DNA of 64,000 nt from Mixophyes australis (GCA_036250195.1 JAVHZZ010000003.1:346917875-346981874); one strand, 5' to 3'. Positions 1 through 13,350 are shown, numbered from the stretch's first letter. Made by a program: numbers and translations. The notes: generated from the letters alone by a model not told the origin.

Positions 1-87
1 ACAAAGTCAGTGGGATCGTAGCGGATGTCTCTGAATGTTATAAATAACATTATTTTGCGGATATCCCCTGAAAACTGCGGTTTTCGG

Positions 88-576
88 TAGAGATGAGCGG
101 GCTCGGATTCCGCTAATCCGAGCCCACCCGAACAGTGCGGATCCGAACGGGATCCGAGCACTGTTCGGATATTTCCGGCGGGCAAAAAAATTGAAAACGA
201 GGCTCTGTTGTCCAAGTCTCGCGTCGAATCTCGCGAGGGGTGGGAGGGAGGGATCTTGTACCTCTTTTTTTGGCATTATGTGCTCAAGCTACCTCGGTGC
301 AACCTTTTGGCCTAAAAACAATATTGTGAGGTGTTCAGAATAGACTGGAAATTAGTGGAAATTATTGTTATTGAATGTTATTGAGGTTAATAATACATAG
401 GAGTGAGAAAAAAAAACCCCACAAAACTGGTTTTTAGCACTTTTTATGCTTTTTTAAAAATAAATCAGAACCAAAAGCTTTCGTCGGATGTTTTGGCAAA
501 ACAAATCAGAACCCAAAACCTCAAGCTAATCAGAACCCAAAACCCAAAACACTAAAAGTGGCCGGTGCACACCCTT
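88..576. mobile_element. non-autonomous DNA element, family X copy 1
   Basis: Begins tagagatgagcgggct and ends with the inverse of agggtgtgcaccggcc, imperfect terminal inverted repeats. It contains nested palindromes of CGGATCCGA type at about 100-170, and its right end is rich in AAACCCAAAAC. Related ends recur at 7681/11014 and 46615/47579. Confidence 0.5.
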
Positions 577-1062
577 AGTTTTCGGGTGAATTTTGGCTAA
601 AAGTATTTTGTTAAATAGGCCCCTAACGCCCACATTTCACTTTATACAACAGGGTGCTGAGGAGCGTAGACTTTTTCTGTTTGTATTTAAAAGTAGAACC
701 AATTTGACTCTATTTTTTCAGTTAATATATTGCTGTCAGCAGCTTGTAGGAAAGTATTTCCACCTCTTTTCCCCAGGACATTGTTCTTCTGACAGTTCAT
801 ACATTCTCCATCATGTTATGTCACCAGGAATTTTCCAGACATTGGTGATGTGAAGTGTGTTCTTTAACAATCAGAGACAACCTGTTCATCCAGTACTTGC
901 AGGTAAGCAGCCAGATGAATATCTTCCTTTTGATAGAGGTATAAGGTTACGTAAACATAGGTGTTCTAGATGCAGCTTATTAACACAACAGAAGTGAACT
1001 GAAAATATTTTTTTGTTTCTGTTTTTTACCCTCTTGTCTTCTATTTTTCATCCTTCTCCATA
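577..1062. other. no gene recognised
   Basis: AT-rich sequence; the only open frames are short. Nothing identifiable. Confidence 0.5.
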
Positions 1063-1070
1063 CTTATGGT

Positions 1071-1463
1071 CAGGGCCGGATTAAGGGAATGGAGGCCCCT
1101 GGGCTAAGGGGCCCTCCATTCCCCGCGAGGCCCCCAATGTGAGCCGTCCGCCGCCCCCCACCCCCCGCGAGGACCCCCCCAAGCACTTACCTGTCAGTGC
1201 GGTCCTCCGTCCCGGCGCGCTGTAAGCTCCTTACTGAGGAGATCTCGCGAGAGTTCATGAACTCTCGCGAGATATCCTCAGTAAGCAGACTACAGCGCGC
1301 CGGGACGGAGGACTGCACTGACAGTACTCAGCAGCATCGATCGGGCCGGGGGCGCCCCCGCCCCCGACCGATCAATAATGCTGCTGAGGAGTTTGAAGGG
1401 CCCCCTGGATGCCCGAGGCCCCTGGGCTATAGCCCAGTTAGACCTCGGGTTAATCCGGCCCTG
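1071..1463. mobile_element. hAT-type palindromic MITE with perfect 8-bp target duplication
   Basis: Termini CAGGGCCGGATTAA and TTAATCCGGCCCTG are inverted. The 8-bp CTTATGGT is duplicated exactly at 1063-1070 and 1464-1471, as expected for hAT superfamily insertion. The interior (about 1197-1320) is itself a long GC-rich palindrome centred near 1256 on ctctcgcgagat. No transposase is present. The intact duplication and CpG-rich stem suggest a fairly recent insertion. A truncated relative lies at 45100-45170. Confidence 0.9.
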
Positions 1464-1711
1464 CTTATGGTTTACTTACACTGATATTGCCTGCGCTGTG
1501 CAAGCAGTGCAGTCATGTTGTACTGACCACCTAGGCCTAACTTATAGTGCAGACAGGGGAGGACCGTAAGAGTAGATGATCCCTAGGTCATTGTGCACTT
1601 TACAAGCACCAGACAGTGTGGTCATCTGCACTTTTAATAAATGGACAGACAGTCACTGCTCGCCTGCCAAGGGGACAGGAACAGCTAAGAGGGGGTGGTT
1701 TTATTAGATTT

Positions 1712-1934
1712 TAATCATCATCATTTATATAACACCACTGATTCCACAACGCTGTACAGAGAACTCACTCACATCAGTCCCTGCCCCATTGGAGCTTACA
1801 GTCTAAATTCCCCGACACACACACACACACACACAGACAGACGTATTTGCTGGGTTCCCTCTAGGTGCTCCGGTTTCCTCCCACACTCCAAAAACATACT
1901 AGTATGTTAATTGGCTGCTATCAAATTGACCCTA

Positions 1935-1976
<42 letters not shown>

Positions 1977-2083
1977 TAGGGAATTTAGACTGTAAGCACC
2001 AATGGGGCAGGGACTGATGTGAGTGAGTTCTCTGTACAGCGCTGCGGAATCAGTGGCGCTATATAAATAAATAAATTAATGAT
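1712..2083. repeat. two V-SINE 3' parts in head-to-head inverted arrangement
   Basis: 1712-1816 is the minus-strand copy and about 1837-2083 the plus-strand copy of the same SINE body (motifs ggggcagggactgatgtg and gcgctatataaataa). Between and within them lie (CA)n at 1817-1834 and (GT)n at 1937-1972. The tRNA-like head is missing from both. Confidence 0.75.
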
Positions 2084-2661
2084 TATATTTATTGTACTCA
2101 TGTTGGTCATAGCTGTAAGATGACTGTCCGGCATTACAGAATCTCATAACTAAATGATGATGTCGATGATGACTGCAGTCTAACTAATGAAGCCGATCAA
2201 TAACAACTGACCAGCTAGCAACTAACTAAATAGTCTAAAAGCACTAAAGTCTCAAGTCCACAAGAGGTCCAGTAACAGAATTTCCCCAATAAATGGTCTG
2301 GACAAATCAAAGCAACCCCAGACACTGGAACACTGAAGAATGTTAAAGGGCTTATTCAAGATGTCCTTTTGGAAAGAACCACGTCCTCAGCAATACAAAG
2401 GTAAGTTCCCTACAATCCATGTGCGTTGTAAGGAAAATAAAAATGTCTTGGAAAAGGGGCAATGTGCACCGATAATAAACCAACTCCAGTTACTATGAAT
2501 AGGAAAGTATCAGCCTATCAGACGTTACTTAAACATATCACTAGAGTAGCTAATCTGAACATATTTATATCAAGTATTTTTGCACAGTCTAACAATACAC
2601 CTCTATCAATATATAAAAACCCAGTGAATAATAAAACATACAATAGTAACATGCCAGTTAA

Positions 2662-2717
<56 letters not shown>

Positions 2718-3630
2718 AAGGTCCAGTATTAAAAACAGATAAGGATCTTTATTAAGACACGCCATCTAATATTGTAATCTTATGCATATAATTATGTACA
2801 TTGCGAGCGTTAAACTTTGCTTTTAGATATCTTGTATAATACATTCACATAATTATGGTTCTCTAACTTGCAAATGCCAATACAGGGATCATTTAAATTA
2901 TCATTTAAGTAGTCAAATAAATTCCTTTTATATGAATGTACACATATGCGGTACTACTGAGTGATGTTGAAATTAAGAGAATTGAAATAATCTAAAAAAT
3001 GTAAACAGTAGCTCTTAAATTAAAAAAAAAGTTTCGTAGCTGAGCAATTACTTTTAATAGATTATGAATTATATATCACGTGCCAGCCAATATAATGTTT
3101 CTTTTGGTCAATATATATTTAAAAATGCATCTGTTCATAATGACTCTCATACAATACCTACATACCACAAGTGTGGTTCTTTGTATGTGTTTATCAATCC
3201 CTGTTGTGGGTACTAATTACCTGGGCATGCCATGGGGTCCAGCACAGGCCCTTACTGACGACGTTTTTTTTGGGGGAGGAGGGGGCTTAAAAAATACTTT
3301 TTTTTTTTTATTTGTGTTATTCTTTTCTTTTTTTATCTGCACCGGGGGTGGCTCTTCCCTGTTCGTTGGTGGGGGGAGCACGGTAGTTAAAAAACATACA
3401 AACATACACGTGAACGCGCTGTCGGCATCCTTCTTCCCTCCTCCCTGCTCTGTTCACACTGATTGTTGGGCGTGACATCATCAAGTTACGCCCGACATTT
3501 AGTGAGTAGAGTGGAGCCTGCAAGCTAGGCAGAAGAAAGAAGTCAGAAGAGAAGAAGAGAAGTAAAAAGATGAAAGAAGCCAATAGAAAGGTAAGTAAAG
3601 GAACAAAGGAACAGAGGGGAGGAAAGCAGA
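2084..3630. other. AT-rich intergenic sequence with a (TA)n tract
   Basis: (TA)n at 2670-2714. No gene or known repeat was recognised in the rest. Confidence 0.6.
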
Positions 3631-5200
3631 AAGGCACAGTGTGAATGAAAAAGGGGGGAGGTACAGTAGGAATGAGAAAAGGGGGGGGGGAGAAAGGCAC
3701 AGTGTGAATGAAAAAAGAGAGGGAGAAAGGCACAATATGAATGAAAAGGGGGAGAGAAAGGCACAGTATGAATGAAAAGGGGGAGAGAAAGGCACAGTGT
3801 GAATGAAAAAAAAAGGGGAGGGGGAAGGCACAGTGTGAATGATAAAAGAGGGGGGGAGAAAGACAGTATGAATGAAAAGGGGGGGGGAGAAAAGCACAGT
3901 GTGAATGAAAAAGGGGGGAAGGCACAGTGTGAATGAAAAGGGGGGGAGAGAAAGGCACAGTGTGAATGAAAAAGGGGGGGAAGGCACAGTGTAAATGAAA
4001 AAAGGAGGAAGGCACAGTGTGAATAAAAGAGGAGGGGAAGGCACAGTATGAATGAAAAGGGGGGGAGAAAGGCACAATGTGAATGAAAAAAGGGGGGGGG
4101 AAGGCACAGTGTGAATGAAAAAAAGGGGAAGGCACAGTGTGAATAAAAGAGGGGGGAAGGCACAGTATGAATGAAAAGGGAGGGAGAAAGGCACAGTGTG
4201 CATGAAAAAAGGGGGGGCACAGTGTGAATGAAAAAATGGGGGGGAGAAAGACACAGTGGGCATGAAAAAAGGGGGGGCACAGTGTGAATGAAAAAAAGGG
4301 ATGGCACAGTGTGAATGAAAGAAAGGGGGGAGAAAGGCACAGCGTGAATGAAAAAAAGGGGGGGCACAGTGTGAATGAAAAAATGGGGGGGAGAAAGACA
4401 CTATGAATGAAAAGGGGGGAGAATGGTACAGTGTGAATGAAAAAAGGGGGGGCACAGTGTGAATGAAAAAAAGGGGGGGAAAGGCAGAGTGTGAATGAAA
4501 AAAGGGTGGGGAAAGGCACAGTGTGAATGAAAAAAAGTGGGGAAAGGCACAGTGTGAATGAATGACAAAAAGGGGGGGAGGCACAGTGTGAATGAAAATA
4601 GAGGAGGGAGAAAGGCACAGTATGAATGAAAAGGGAGGGAGAAAGGCACTGTGTGAATGAAAAAAGGGGGAGGTACAGTGTGAATGCAAAAAAGGGTGGG
4701 AGAAAGGCACAGTGTGAATGAAAAATGGGTGGGAGGCACAGTGTGAATGAAAAAGGGGGGAGGGACACTGTGAATGAACAAGGGGGGGAGAAAGGCAAAG
4801 TGTGAATGATAAAGGGGGGGAAGGCACAGTGTGCATGAAAAAAATGGAGGGAAAAGCACACTGTGAATGAAAATAGGGGGGGAGAAAGGCACAGTGTGAA
4901 TGAAAAAGGGGAGGAGAAAGGCACAGTGTGAATGAAAAAAGGGGGGGAATGCACAGTATGATTGAAAAAAACGTGGGAAGGCACAGTGTGAATGAAAAAG
5001 GGGGGGAGAGAGGCACAGTGTGAATGAAAAAAGAGGGGGAGAAAGGCACAGTGTGAATGGAAAAAAGGGGGGGAGGCGCAGTATGAGTGAGAGAAGGTGG
5101 GGGAGAAAGGCACAGTGTGAATGAAAAAAGGGGAGGGAATGCACAGTGCGATGAAGGGGGGCCAGGTGAAGGGGGCGAATGCAACAAGGAGGGCGCAGTG
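3631..5200. repeat. polypurine minisatellite, about 1.5 kb
   Basis: Around fifty degenerate tandem copies of a unit built as ggcacagtgtgaatgaaaa plus a G-run of 4-9, with unit length about 26-38 bp. The plus strand is almost all purine except for the cacagtgt core. Long minus-strand open frames (up to 598 codons, Pro/Ser/His/Phe-rich) arise only because the pyrimidine strand lacks stop codons. Confidence 0.9.
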
Positions 5201-6441
5201 TGATCATAAGGGATAACAGCGTGGTGATGATGAAGGGGCACAGTAATGTGTGTGTGATGGCACAGGGGCCTTGTGGAAATATAGTGTGTGTGAGGTACGT
5301 GAAGACTAATTAATGGGTCCTATTTTGTTTGTGGGGTGATGGTGGGGCAATTTAGTAGTGTGGACTATTAATTTAAGTTGGGGTAGTTTGGGGGCTATTG
5401 AATGTGAGGGTGAGTTTGGGGAGAATGAGGTCTCTATTAAATATGACTGATTTATTTAATGGCAGTGACGGTTGCGGAAAATAGGTATATTTATTAAATT
5501 TAAATACTATTAATTTATTGCTGGGGCTGTTTGCAGGGAGGGAAATAGGTTAATTTATTAAATGGGAATACTATTATTTTAATGTTGGGGCTGGAGAAAG
5601 GCCTAATTATTACTTGTGGGTGCTATTGATTTAACGCCGGGACTGGTTTAAATTTTCTAAATGTACCCATTTTTTTTTCAAATAGGGCCCCCAATATTCC
5701 AGGATCCAAACAAGCCGTAACTAAAGAAACCAGCAGCCACAGGTGGTGAAAGTGAGAAGAACAGGTACGAGAGAGCAGGAGAGTCTGTGAAATGTTGTGA
5801 TTTTAGTGGGACAATCCCAATTTTTGGTGAGCGCTCTGCGCAAATGTAAGGGGCAGGCCAGGATTGTTAACTCTTTATATACACACTGCATTCTTTATAT
5901 ACTACACTGTGGTGCTAGATGTCCTGAAAGTCAGGAGTGCACAACAATGCAGGTTTTTTTTCTGTAGGAGGATGGCCTAGCGTTTTTCACCTGCTAACCA
6001 CGCCCCAATGATGCATAGCCACACCCCCAATCGTATGAATGCAACTATAGCTACTCTGCGGCAGCACAATTATTTTTACCATGTTTAACTATAATGATGG
6101 CCCCATGAAGTTGTTGTACCGGTGCCCTGAATTCCACTTGGTAGCCCTGCAAGTACAAATATTGGTGTACACAGTGTGAATACCATAGACTTTCATTACT
6201 AGTGGCACCAAGAATTGTAAGTGCTGAAAGAGAATTTTGAAGACTATTTAGATTCCTAAAATGAGTTACGTGTTTTTTTTGTGCTACTGTGAAGCCATAG
6301 TCCATCTAGCTATTTATATTATCGATACACTCTTATCTATACTGATCTGTGACTCTTGTCACAGATCTAGTTGATAGTTGATTAGGTAAAACAACCAGAA
6401 CCCTCTGCAAGTGGGCAATCTTTGCTTCTCCGTCAAATTTG
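5201..6441. other. no gene recognised
   Basis: G/T-rich at first, then ordinary AT-rich sequence. No conserved frame, RNA gene or clear repeat. Confidence 0.5.
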
Positions 6442-6702
6442 AACTGGAGTTTGCATGTTCTCCCGGTGTTTGCGTGGGTTTCCTCCGGGTGCTCCGGTTT
6501 CCTCCCACATTCCAAAAACATACTAGTAGGTTAATTGGCTGCTATCAAAATTGACCCTAGTCTCTATCTCTCTCTCCCCCCGGGTGTGTATGTTAGCGAA
6601 TTTAGACTGTAAGCTCCAATGGGGCAGGGACTGATGTGAATGAGTTCTCTGTACAGCACTGTAGAATTAGTGGCGCTATATAAATAAATTGTGATGATGA
6701 TG
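6442..6702 (+). mobile_element. V-SINE body, 5' truncated
   Basis: Starts in the conserved core (gtgggtttcctccgggtgct), continues through ggggcagggactgatgtg, and ends gcgctatataaataaatt followed by gatgatgat. It lacks the tRNA-derived head seen in the copy at 57856. Confidence 0.8.
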
Positions 6703-7680
6703 ATGGGGCCGGAGGGCCTGTCAAGTCACAGACCACTGATGGTGAAAGAAGGAAGAACGTAAACACCTACAAATAGGGGGATGAGGAACATCAACAACAT
6801 TAACAGGGTCATCAAGCAGATCAGAGCTCTGAAGGTTTCTAAGTGGAGATTACAAGATTTCGCGAGTGTCTCGCAATATACTCATCATGTACTCCATTGT
6901 GTGAGAAGACCACGTTCTGCCGATCAGAGTAGAGAGAGGTCGGGGGTCTTCCATTTGGAGGCGATCATACAAGTACTTGTAGGACTTTATGCAGGTAAGA
7001 GCAGAGCTGGAATGCAGAGCTGCTGACTCATTCCTACGACATGAAGTAGTTCAGGGATAAAGTAATAATGAGAAATATAGAGAAAGGTCAATGTGAGAAG
7101 AGGAACAACTTATGCCAATGGCCCCCTAGGTATTGGCTTCCTGTGACACGGCATATAGCTTAAAATGGCCTTAAGTCTGAATAAGCAAGTAAGAACATAA
7201 AAAGTAAAATATGAGAAATGCCCTCTTCATGTGAATACTTAAAGGAGCCCAAAATAAATCTAAACAATAAAATGTAGCTTAGGGGACTTTTCCTTTGGAC
7301 CTATGAGGCAGCACATAATGTGAAATCTTAGGGCAGGACAGGAAACAGTCTCTTCTCAAACTTCCTTTTTCTAATATTGTAATAAATGACTTATACACAA
7401 TAATATTGATACTAAATATAACTTTTTATTAAACTTACTGCTCGTAGATTAGCAGAAAGTTACCTTTAAGAATAAGAAAAAAAACTATTTTCCCTGGATC
7501 TTTGTGTAAGGATACTGGGCTTATGTGTAGCTCTGTTACTCACCCAGCGCTAGCTGGTCAGCTCAGCAGCCTTATGTGCCGGCTGAAAGCATACGGTACT
7601 TCTATGAGCTCGTAATCATGTAAGTAAACAACTGGGAAAGTAGAAGTGTACACAGGAATAATAACAAGTACATGTAACTA
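6703..7680. other. no gene recognised
   Basis: Unremarkable sequence with only short open frames. Confidence 0.5.
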
Positions 7681-7926
7681 GAGATGAGGGATTCGGAGAA
7701 ATCCGAGAGATCCGAATTTTGGGGAACTCAGTAGAACTGAGTCATGGCTCTGTTTCTTGCCCCAAATTCGGATCCGAAAATGAGGCACAACGTCATTTTA
7801 AAAATTTCGCATTTGGACCAATATTCTGATACAAAGCCCTCTCCCTGTTCTCAGCTGCTATTTTAGAAGTGATAGCATAGGGGTAGGATGTTTGCTGCCA
7901 TTCTGAGCTCAGAGAATTGCTTAGAG

Positions 7927-8074
7927 CAGGGGTAGGCAACCTGCGGCTCTCCAGGTGTTGTGAAACTACAAGTCCCAGCATGCTTTGCCAGTAGATAACC
8001 AGCAGATAGGTGGCAAGGCATTCTGGGATTTGTAGTTTCACAACACCTGGAGAGCTGCAGGTTGCCTATCCCTG
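7927..8074. mobile_element. 148-bp hAT MITE with 8-bp target duplication
   Basis: Inverted termini CAGGGGTAGGCAACCTGC and a near-perfect stem throughout. Flanks are GCTTAGAG (7919-7926) and GCTTAAAG (8075-8082), an 8-bp duplication with one change. A second copy of identical length is at 59445-59592. Confidence 0.9.
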
Positions 8075-8425
8075 GCTTAAAGGATGGTGTAGAGGGTTGG
8101 ACAGGGTGAATGAGGCAATAGCTGTGATTTGACTACAGTTTATTTAGAGTTCAGTCTAGAATTGTGTGCTGGGTGTCAGAGATTGAAGGGTAGACAAGCA
8201 GTGGCTACTGGTTGTTGTAATAGTATATCATAGTATATGTAGTATAGATATCTATAGACAAATATATTTCTTGTTTTCAAAATCCCAAGTGTTTACATCT
8301 GAAAGCAATTGGGTGAGGGCCAGTATAAGTGACATTTGAAGTGGACAAAAAACTGTTTGACTGCGAGCAGCAAAAGATGGATTTTTTTGGTCTTTTGCCC
8401 AGACACAACAACGTGCTTGTCATGA

Positions 8426-8565
8426 GTATCATCATTTATTTATATAGCGCCAACATATTCCGTAGCGCTTTACAATTGGGGACAAACACAGTAAACTAAT
8501 AAACAAACTGGGTAAAACAGACAAAGAGGTGAGAAGGCCCTGCTTGCAAGCTTACAGTCTATGGG
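8426..8565 (-). repeat. SINE-like tail
   Basis: Reads atcatttatttatatagcgc, then a body ending gcttacagtctatggg. It shares the 3' tail and the 'cttacagtct' block with the V-SINE family but has a different middle. Confidence 0.55.
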
Positions 8566-9445
8566 AAGTATGAAGTTGTACCACTGGTAGCTGCCTTACT
8601 TGGACACAGTAATTATTATCCTCCTCACTATCTTGTTCAAGTACAATACATTCATCATTTTTAGATCCACAATTATCCCCATCATCCTGTTGCACATTAG
8701 CAAGTTTCAAAGTAGCATACTCAATTTCTATGTGTAAATCATAATCATTACTACTCATTCTCACATTTCCAAATAGTTGAGAAATTATGAAAGCAGGCAG
8801 CCCTATAATTAGTATCAGAATGTCAGACTGTCCTCAGGATTCTGCCCAATTTGTTCTTCAACCTCAGTGTTCTTTTCATGCACTGATGAGGCCGTTTTGG
8901 AGGTCACAGACCTACACTCAGATCCAGAAGGTGGTACGTAGAAAGTTACAGAAGATGCATGACCGTGTTGGGCACTAATTTTTCAATGGGCACATTAATA
9001 TGTGTAACAGGACCACTACCAGCAAACAGTGGGCATGGTCTCAGCCTTTTCTTGTCACTAAGTGTGATGTATGGAATATTAGCTATTTTTGTTGTTTAGA
9101 TAAATCACCACACTCATCAGTAACTTTTCCCTTAATACTTTGTTAAAATGAAATTATTAAAATAATATGAAAGATCAGTCTGAATCAATGTATATATATG
9201 ATTGTCGTGTATGATGTGATCAAAATTAAATGTACACATTTGTGGTTAGTTGCTATCATATTGTACACTGTTTGCTATTACATCTGATTTATTAATATTA
9301 TTGTTTCATTGTGTAAAAAATCGGACTTTAGATAACATTAAACTAATTACACTTTTGTATCTCTTTAATGGTGGGAACCTGAGGGGAAATATTTGTTTAA
9401 CCTGTGTCTGGTGGGTTACTGGAGGGAGCAGTTGGCCACATGGAG

Positions 9446-9715
9446 AAAAGCTTGGGTCTTTCTCCAGTTTCTCTTGAGGCTTGGGTCTTTCTCCAGTTTC
9501 TCTTGAGGCTTGGGTCTTTCTCCAGTTTCTCTTGAGGCTTGGGTCTTTCTCCAGTTTCTCTTGAGGCTTGGGTCTTTTTTTCAGTTTCTCTTGAGGCTTG
9601 GGTCTTTCTCCAGTTTCTCTTGAGGCTTAGGTCTTTCTCCAGTTTCTCTTGAGGCTTGGGTCTTTCTCCAGTTTTTCTTGAGGCTTGGGTCTTTCTCCAG
9701 TTACCATGGAGAAAC
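9446..9715. repeat. 29-bp minisatellite, about nine copies
   Basis: Unit cttgggtctttctccagt plus ttctcttgagg, repeated at exact 29-bp spacing (for example starts at 9451, 9480, 9509). Because 29 is not a multiple of 3, the minus-strand open frame repeats as a 29-residue Lys/Gln/Arg-rich pattern; it is not a credible gene. Confidence 0.92.
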
Positions 9716-11014
9716 ACCCAAACCTCAAGAACAAAGAACAAAAAAGCTGACCTCTAGTGAACCGTGTTATTAGACTGTCCCTGGCCTTTGACCTGTAGGG
9801 AAGTGACCAGTGTAATTGTGTCTGAAATTCCTGTTATACAATCGACCTCCTTGCATCCTCTTGGGCATAATAACTCAGCTCTGACCTTTGGACTGAAGAA
9901 CGTTCTGATAGAACTTCATGATGGTACTAGCCCTGCTTGTGCACGATATTGGCGGTACTTTGAACTTACTTTTATTTGTGAAATAAACCTTTTGTGGTAT
10001 AGAACCACAACTGTATTGAAAATCTATTTACCTTGAAGTTTACCTTGAACTTACATCAAGTGCTGATGTTTTCTTTGAGATTGACAAAAGTTGTTTGGAC
10101 ATGGGGCGCCCTTTCTTACACTTTCTTCCCACTTGACCTTTCTTACTAGTAGAGGTTGAAAAAGTATTACTACTGTAAGTACTAGTACTGGGATGCTCCT
10201 GATCAGCAGACTGATCCATGATTGACAATAGTAGTAAAGCTACTTGAAGCTGGACCTACTTGTAGCTGCCACCTCACCACAATGCCCAATGAGATAGGGA
10301 AAAGACGGTGTGTTAATAGCAATGTAGTCACTGCTCCACAATATTAATCAAATTAATATTTTGCTTTATTTGGGCTACGCTATCAAAAACTGCTCCTTGT
10401 CTTTTGGCCTAACATAGATGTGATACTGCCCCTCACACAATTGCCTTCACAGTCAAACACTTGGATTTTAAAATCAAGAGATATTTTTTTGGGGGGAGTG
10501 TACTGTTCAGAGTCAAGCACGGACAAGCTACTCTCTGTTTCTCTGGCTCTACTAATTTACATTCAAGTTGTCGACCTAATGATACTCTTGATGTCGTTAT
10601 TGTCAACTTTCCAACCCTGTTTATATTATGGTGTCGACCATATAAATGTTGATCATGTAACTGTCGAACATATGTATCACACCCAGCAAGAGGTAGTAAC
10701 AATGTGGAAATCCACACTTTATATGCTTCAGCGATTTTCTCAAACCATTTCAGTTGTGGGTGGGCAGTTGTGAAGAGGTCATTAGAAAAATGACTGTAAA
10801 GGACTGTAAATGAATGTTAATGCTATAAATAGTATGGTAGGAACAAAAACAGTTTAAAATCACATGATTTTACCTATTTTTCACAAATTTTAATTAAACC
10901 CAGATCCAAAACCAAGACCATAACACACAAAGATTTTTCTCTAAAACTAAAACCAAAACACAAACATGGTTTTAGACCAAAAACCAAAACACAGGGGTCT
11001 ACGCACATCTCTAC

Positions 11015-12734
11015 ATGCAACCATAGCCAGGGGGTTCTCCACACAGAGAGCCTACTACTCAACCCTACCCTAAGTGGGCTATGTTTACCAGCTTCCTTTG
11101 AGCTCTTCCCCAATCACTAAGCTACAGTATTCACTCCTCTGATAACAGGGCAGAGACTAAGCCCAATGTCTTCCTGCATTTTACAGGCACATAAGATAGC
11201 CAAGTCCCTAGAGATCTCCACTATCACAGCAGCAGGCACGGTCCTCTGATCAGTCATACAGGAGCTGAAGCCCCTAGTCAGAACTGTCCAGGCAAATGAG
11301 ATAGCATGTGCTTTTTATATAGACCCAAAACCAGTCTCCACCCTTGCTATGAATTCAAATCAGCACCAATCCTGGTGGATATTTAAGGAGGGAAGCAAAT
11401 TTGGTAAAGGGCATAGGCTGCACTGAGACAACCAATTGAGTCAACCAATTGATTGGGCCAATGCTCAAAGGCTATATGAGCATGTGCAGTTTGTTTCTCC
11501 TGTGGAATTCAGTGAGGACAGATATCTTATTCTGAAGAAGCAGGATTTCACCACGTGGATAGTGCATATTACTGCTTAGTATCAGATGTGTAGCTCTGAT
11601 AGTAGGGCACAAAGTTAGGATTAGATACAATATTTAGTTATATTCTGTGATTTTCCCAAATTATTTGCTGTTTCAGCATTTAATATCCAAGTGGTACAAT
11701 CGGCCATGGAATAACCATCTCTATTTAATAAACAATAAAATGTAATGTTGAGCATCTTAAATGTTCATTAAAACTGTTTAAATAATATGATCCTCCAAAA
11801 AGACATTGACAAACTATTCGTAAAACTTCATATACCAGAAGTTGGGAGTTTTGACGTTGTACTTATATTTGTTGTTACTGAATGCAAGGTATTGTTCTCT
11901 GTTATCAGTCATTTGTTTCACAGTCAGAAAGAGCCGGAATGCAGTGTCCTTCAATAGGCAGGAACTTTAGTGTGCATCAGAAAATAAAATCCTCTTCTTT
12001 AAAATGATCAGAGCTTTCTCTTTCATATCTTGACTCCTGAAAAGGTCCTAACACTTAATATTTCCAAATACTGTTAGTAGGTGTGAAAATACTAGGATTC
12101 TACGTTTAGTGGTCCTTTAGCTACACCTAATAATTTTAAAATATCCATTTATGAATGTTACAAACTGCTATTAGACAGAACTTTGGATGGACTTGGTCAC
12201 ATTGTAATTTTCTTTTGTCTGACGAGAGACCAGCTAATTAAGACATATGGCTATATACTCATTACGTCAAAACTGTATCTGCTTCTGAAGTAATAAAACC
12301 AGTTTTATTTGGAAAGCGTTGCCTAAATGCCACTACAATCAGCCCTGCTGTTAAGGTGTAAAATCTGTTATTTATTCCTGACACTTCAAAAAGCAAAGGG
12401 TACAAGGTAAAGGTGTGCTATGTATATTTACTGCAATTCACTTTATTGTTTTCTTTGTGTTGACTTTTTGCTCTCAGAGGTTGCTTTAGGCTGTGAAATA
12501 TTTCTACTTGCCATTGTGCTGAGTTCTCCTAGTCAGCTGCTGTTAGATGCGATTTTTCAAGAGAAGAACAGCAAAAAAAAGTTGAATATTTAAAATATAT
12601 TTTTAAAATCTCTGCTGTCTTTTGGTGCACTTGTTAACTTTTTTTCTTTAGTTTTCAGATGACAATAGATTTTTTTAGTCACTGCTAGTGTAATAAATGT
12701 GTGAGACATTGGAAATATTGTCCTGTGTACAGCA
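11015..12734. other. no gene recognised
   Basis: AT-rich intergenic DNA without clear repeats or conserved frames. Confidence 0.5.
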
Positions 12735-13350
12735 CTGTCTGTTCATTCATAAATAAGGCAGTGCTTGCATAATCATACGTAGGACATTGATAGTATAATC
12801 ATAGGTGACACTTCTGGTGTAATCAGGAGTGAAGAACGCTTCTTCAATAACCTTGTGTGTGACACTGCTGGTATGATTAGGTGTGAAGGACACTTCTTGA
12901 ATTACCATGTATGTGACACTGCTGGTATAATCAGGTGTCAAGGACACTTTCGGAATTACAATGTGTGTGACAGTGTTGGTATAAGCAGGTGACGGGACAC
13001 TTCTGGAATAAATATGTGTGTGACATTGCTGGTATACTCAGGTGACAGGACACTTCTGGAATAAATAAGTGTGTGACACTGCTGGTATACTCAGGTGACA
13101 GGACACTTCTGGAATAAGTATGTATGTGACACTGCTGGTATACTCAGGTGACAGGACACTTCTGGAATAAATAAGTGTGTGACACTGCTGGTATACTCAG
13201 GTGACAGGACACTTCTGGAATAACCATGTGTGTGACACTGCTGGTATACTCAGGTGACAGGACACTTCTGGAATAACCATGTATGTGACACTGCTGGTAT
13301 ACTCAGGTGACAGGACACTTCTGGAATAACCATGTGTGTGCAGCACTACT
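12735..13350. repeat. 53-bp minisatellite, about eleven copies
   Basis: Unit carries gtgacactgctggtatactc and ggacacttctggaataa. Successive ggtatactc starts at 13031, 13084, 13137 and 13190 give exactly 53 bp. Copies at the left edge are more diverged, those at 13000-13320 nearly identical. Confidence 0.92.

Larger units (their letters stand above)
7681..11014. mobile_element. possible large family X element, decayed
   Basis: The left end has tagagatgagggattcgg and the right end (10862-11014) the inverse of tagagatgtgcgtagacc plus AAACCAAAACAC-rich sequence, matching the ends at 88/576 and 46615/47579. Two short minus-strand frames inside, 8552-8764 (acidic) and 10040-10228 (Ser/Thr-rich then basic), could be transposase debris, but I cannot assign them. 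It holds a MITE, a SINE tail and a minisatellite. Confidence 0.3.

Noticed and set aside
3317..5241. Minus-strand open frames of 598, 580, 274 and 268 codons
   Set aside because: They overlap in different frames over a tandem polypurine array whose complement lacks stop codons. The proteins are low-complexity Pro/Ser/His/Phe repeats.
9397..9741. Lys/Gln-rich repeat protein on the minus strand
   Set aside because: Translation of a 29-bp minisatellite in rotating frames.
12735..13350. CRISPR-like regular spacing
   Set aside because: Units are contiguous with no unique spacers; it is a minisatellite in a eukaryotic genome.
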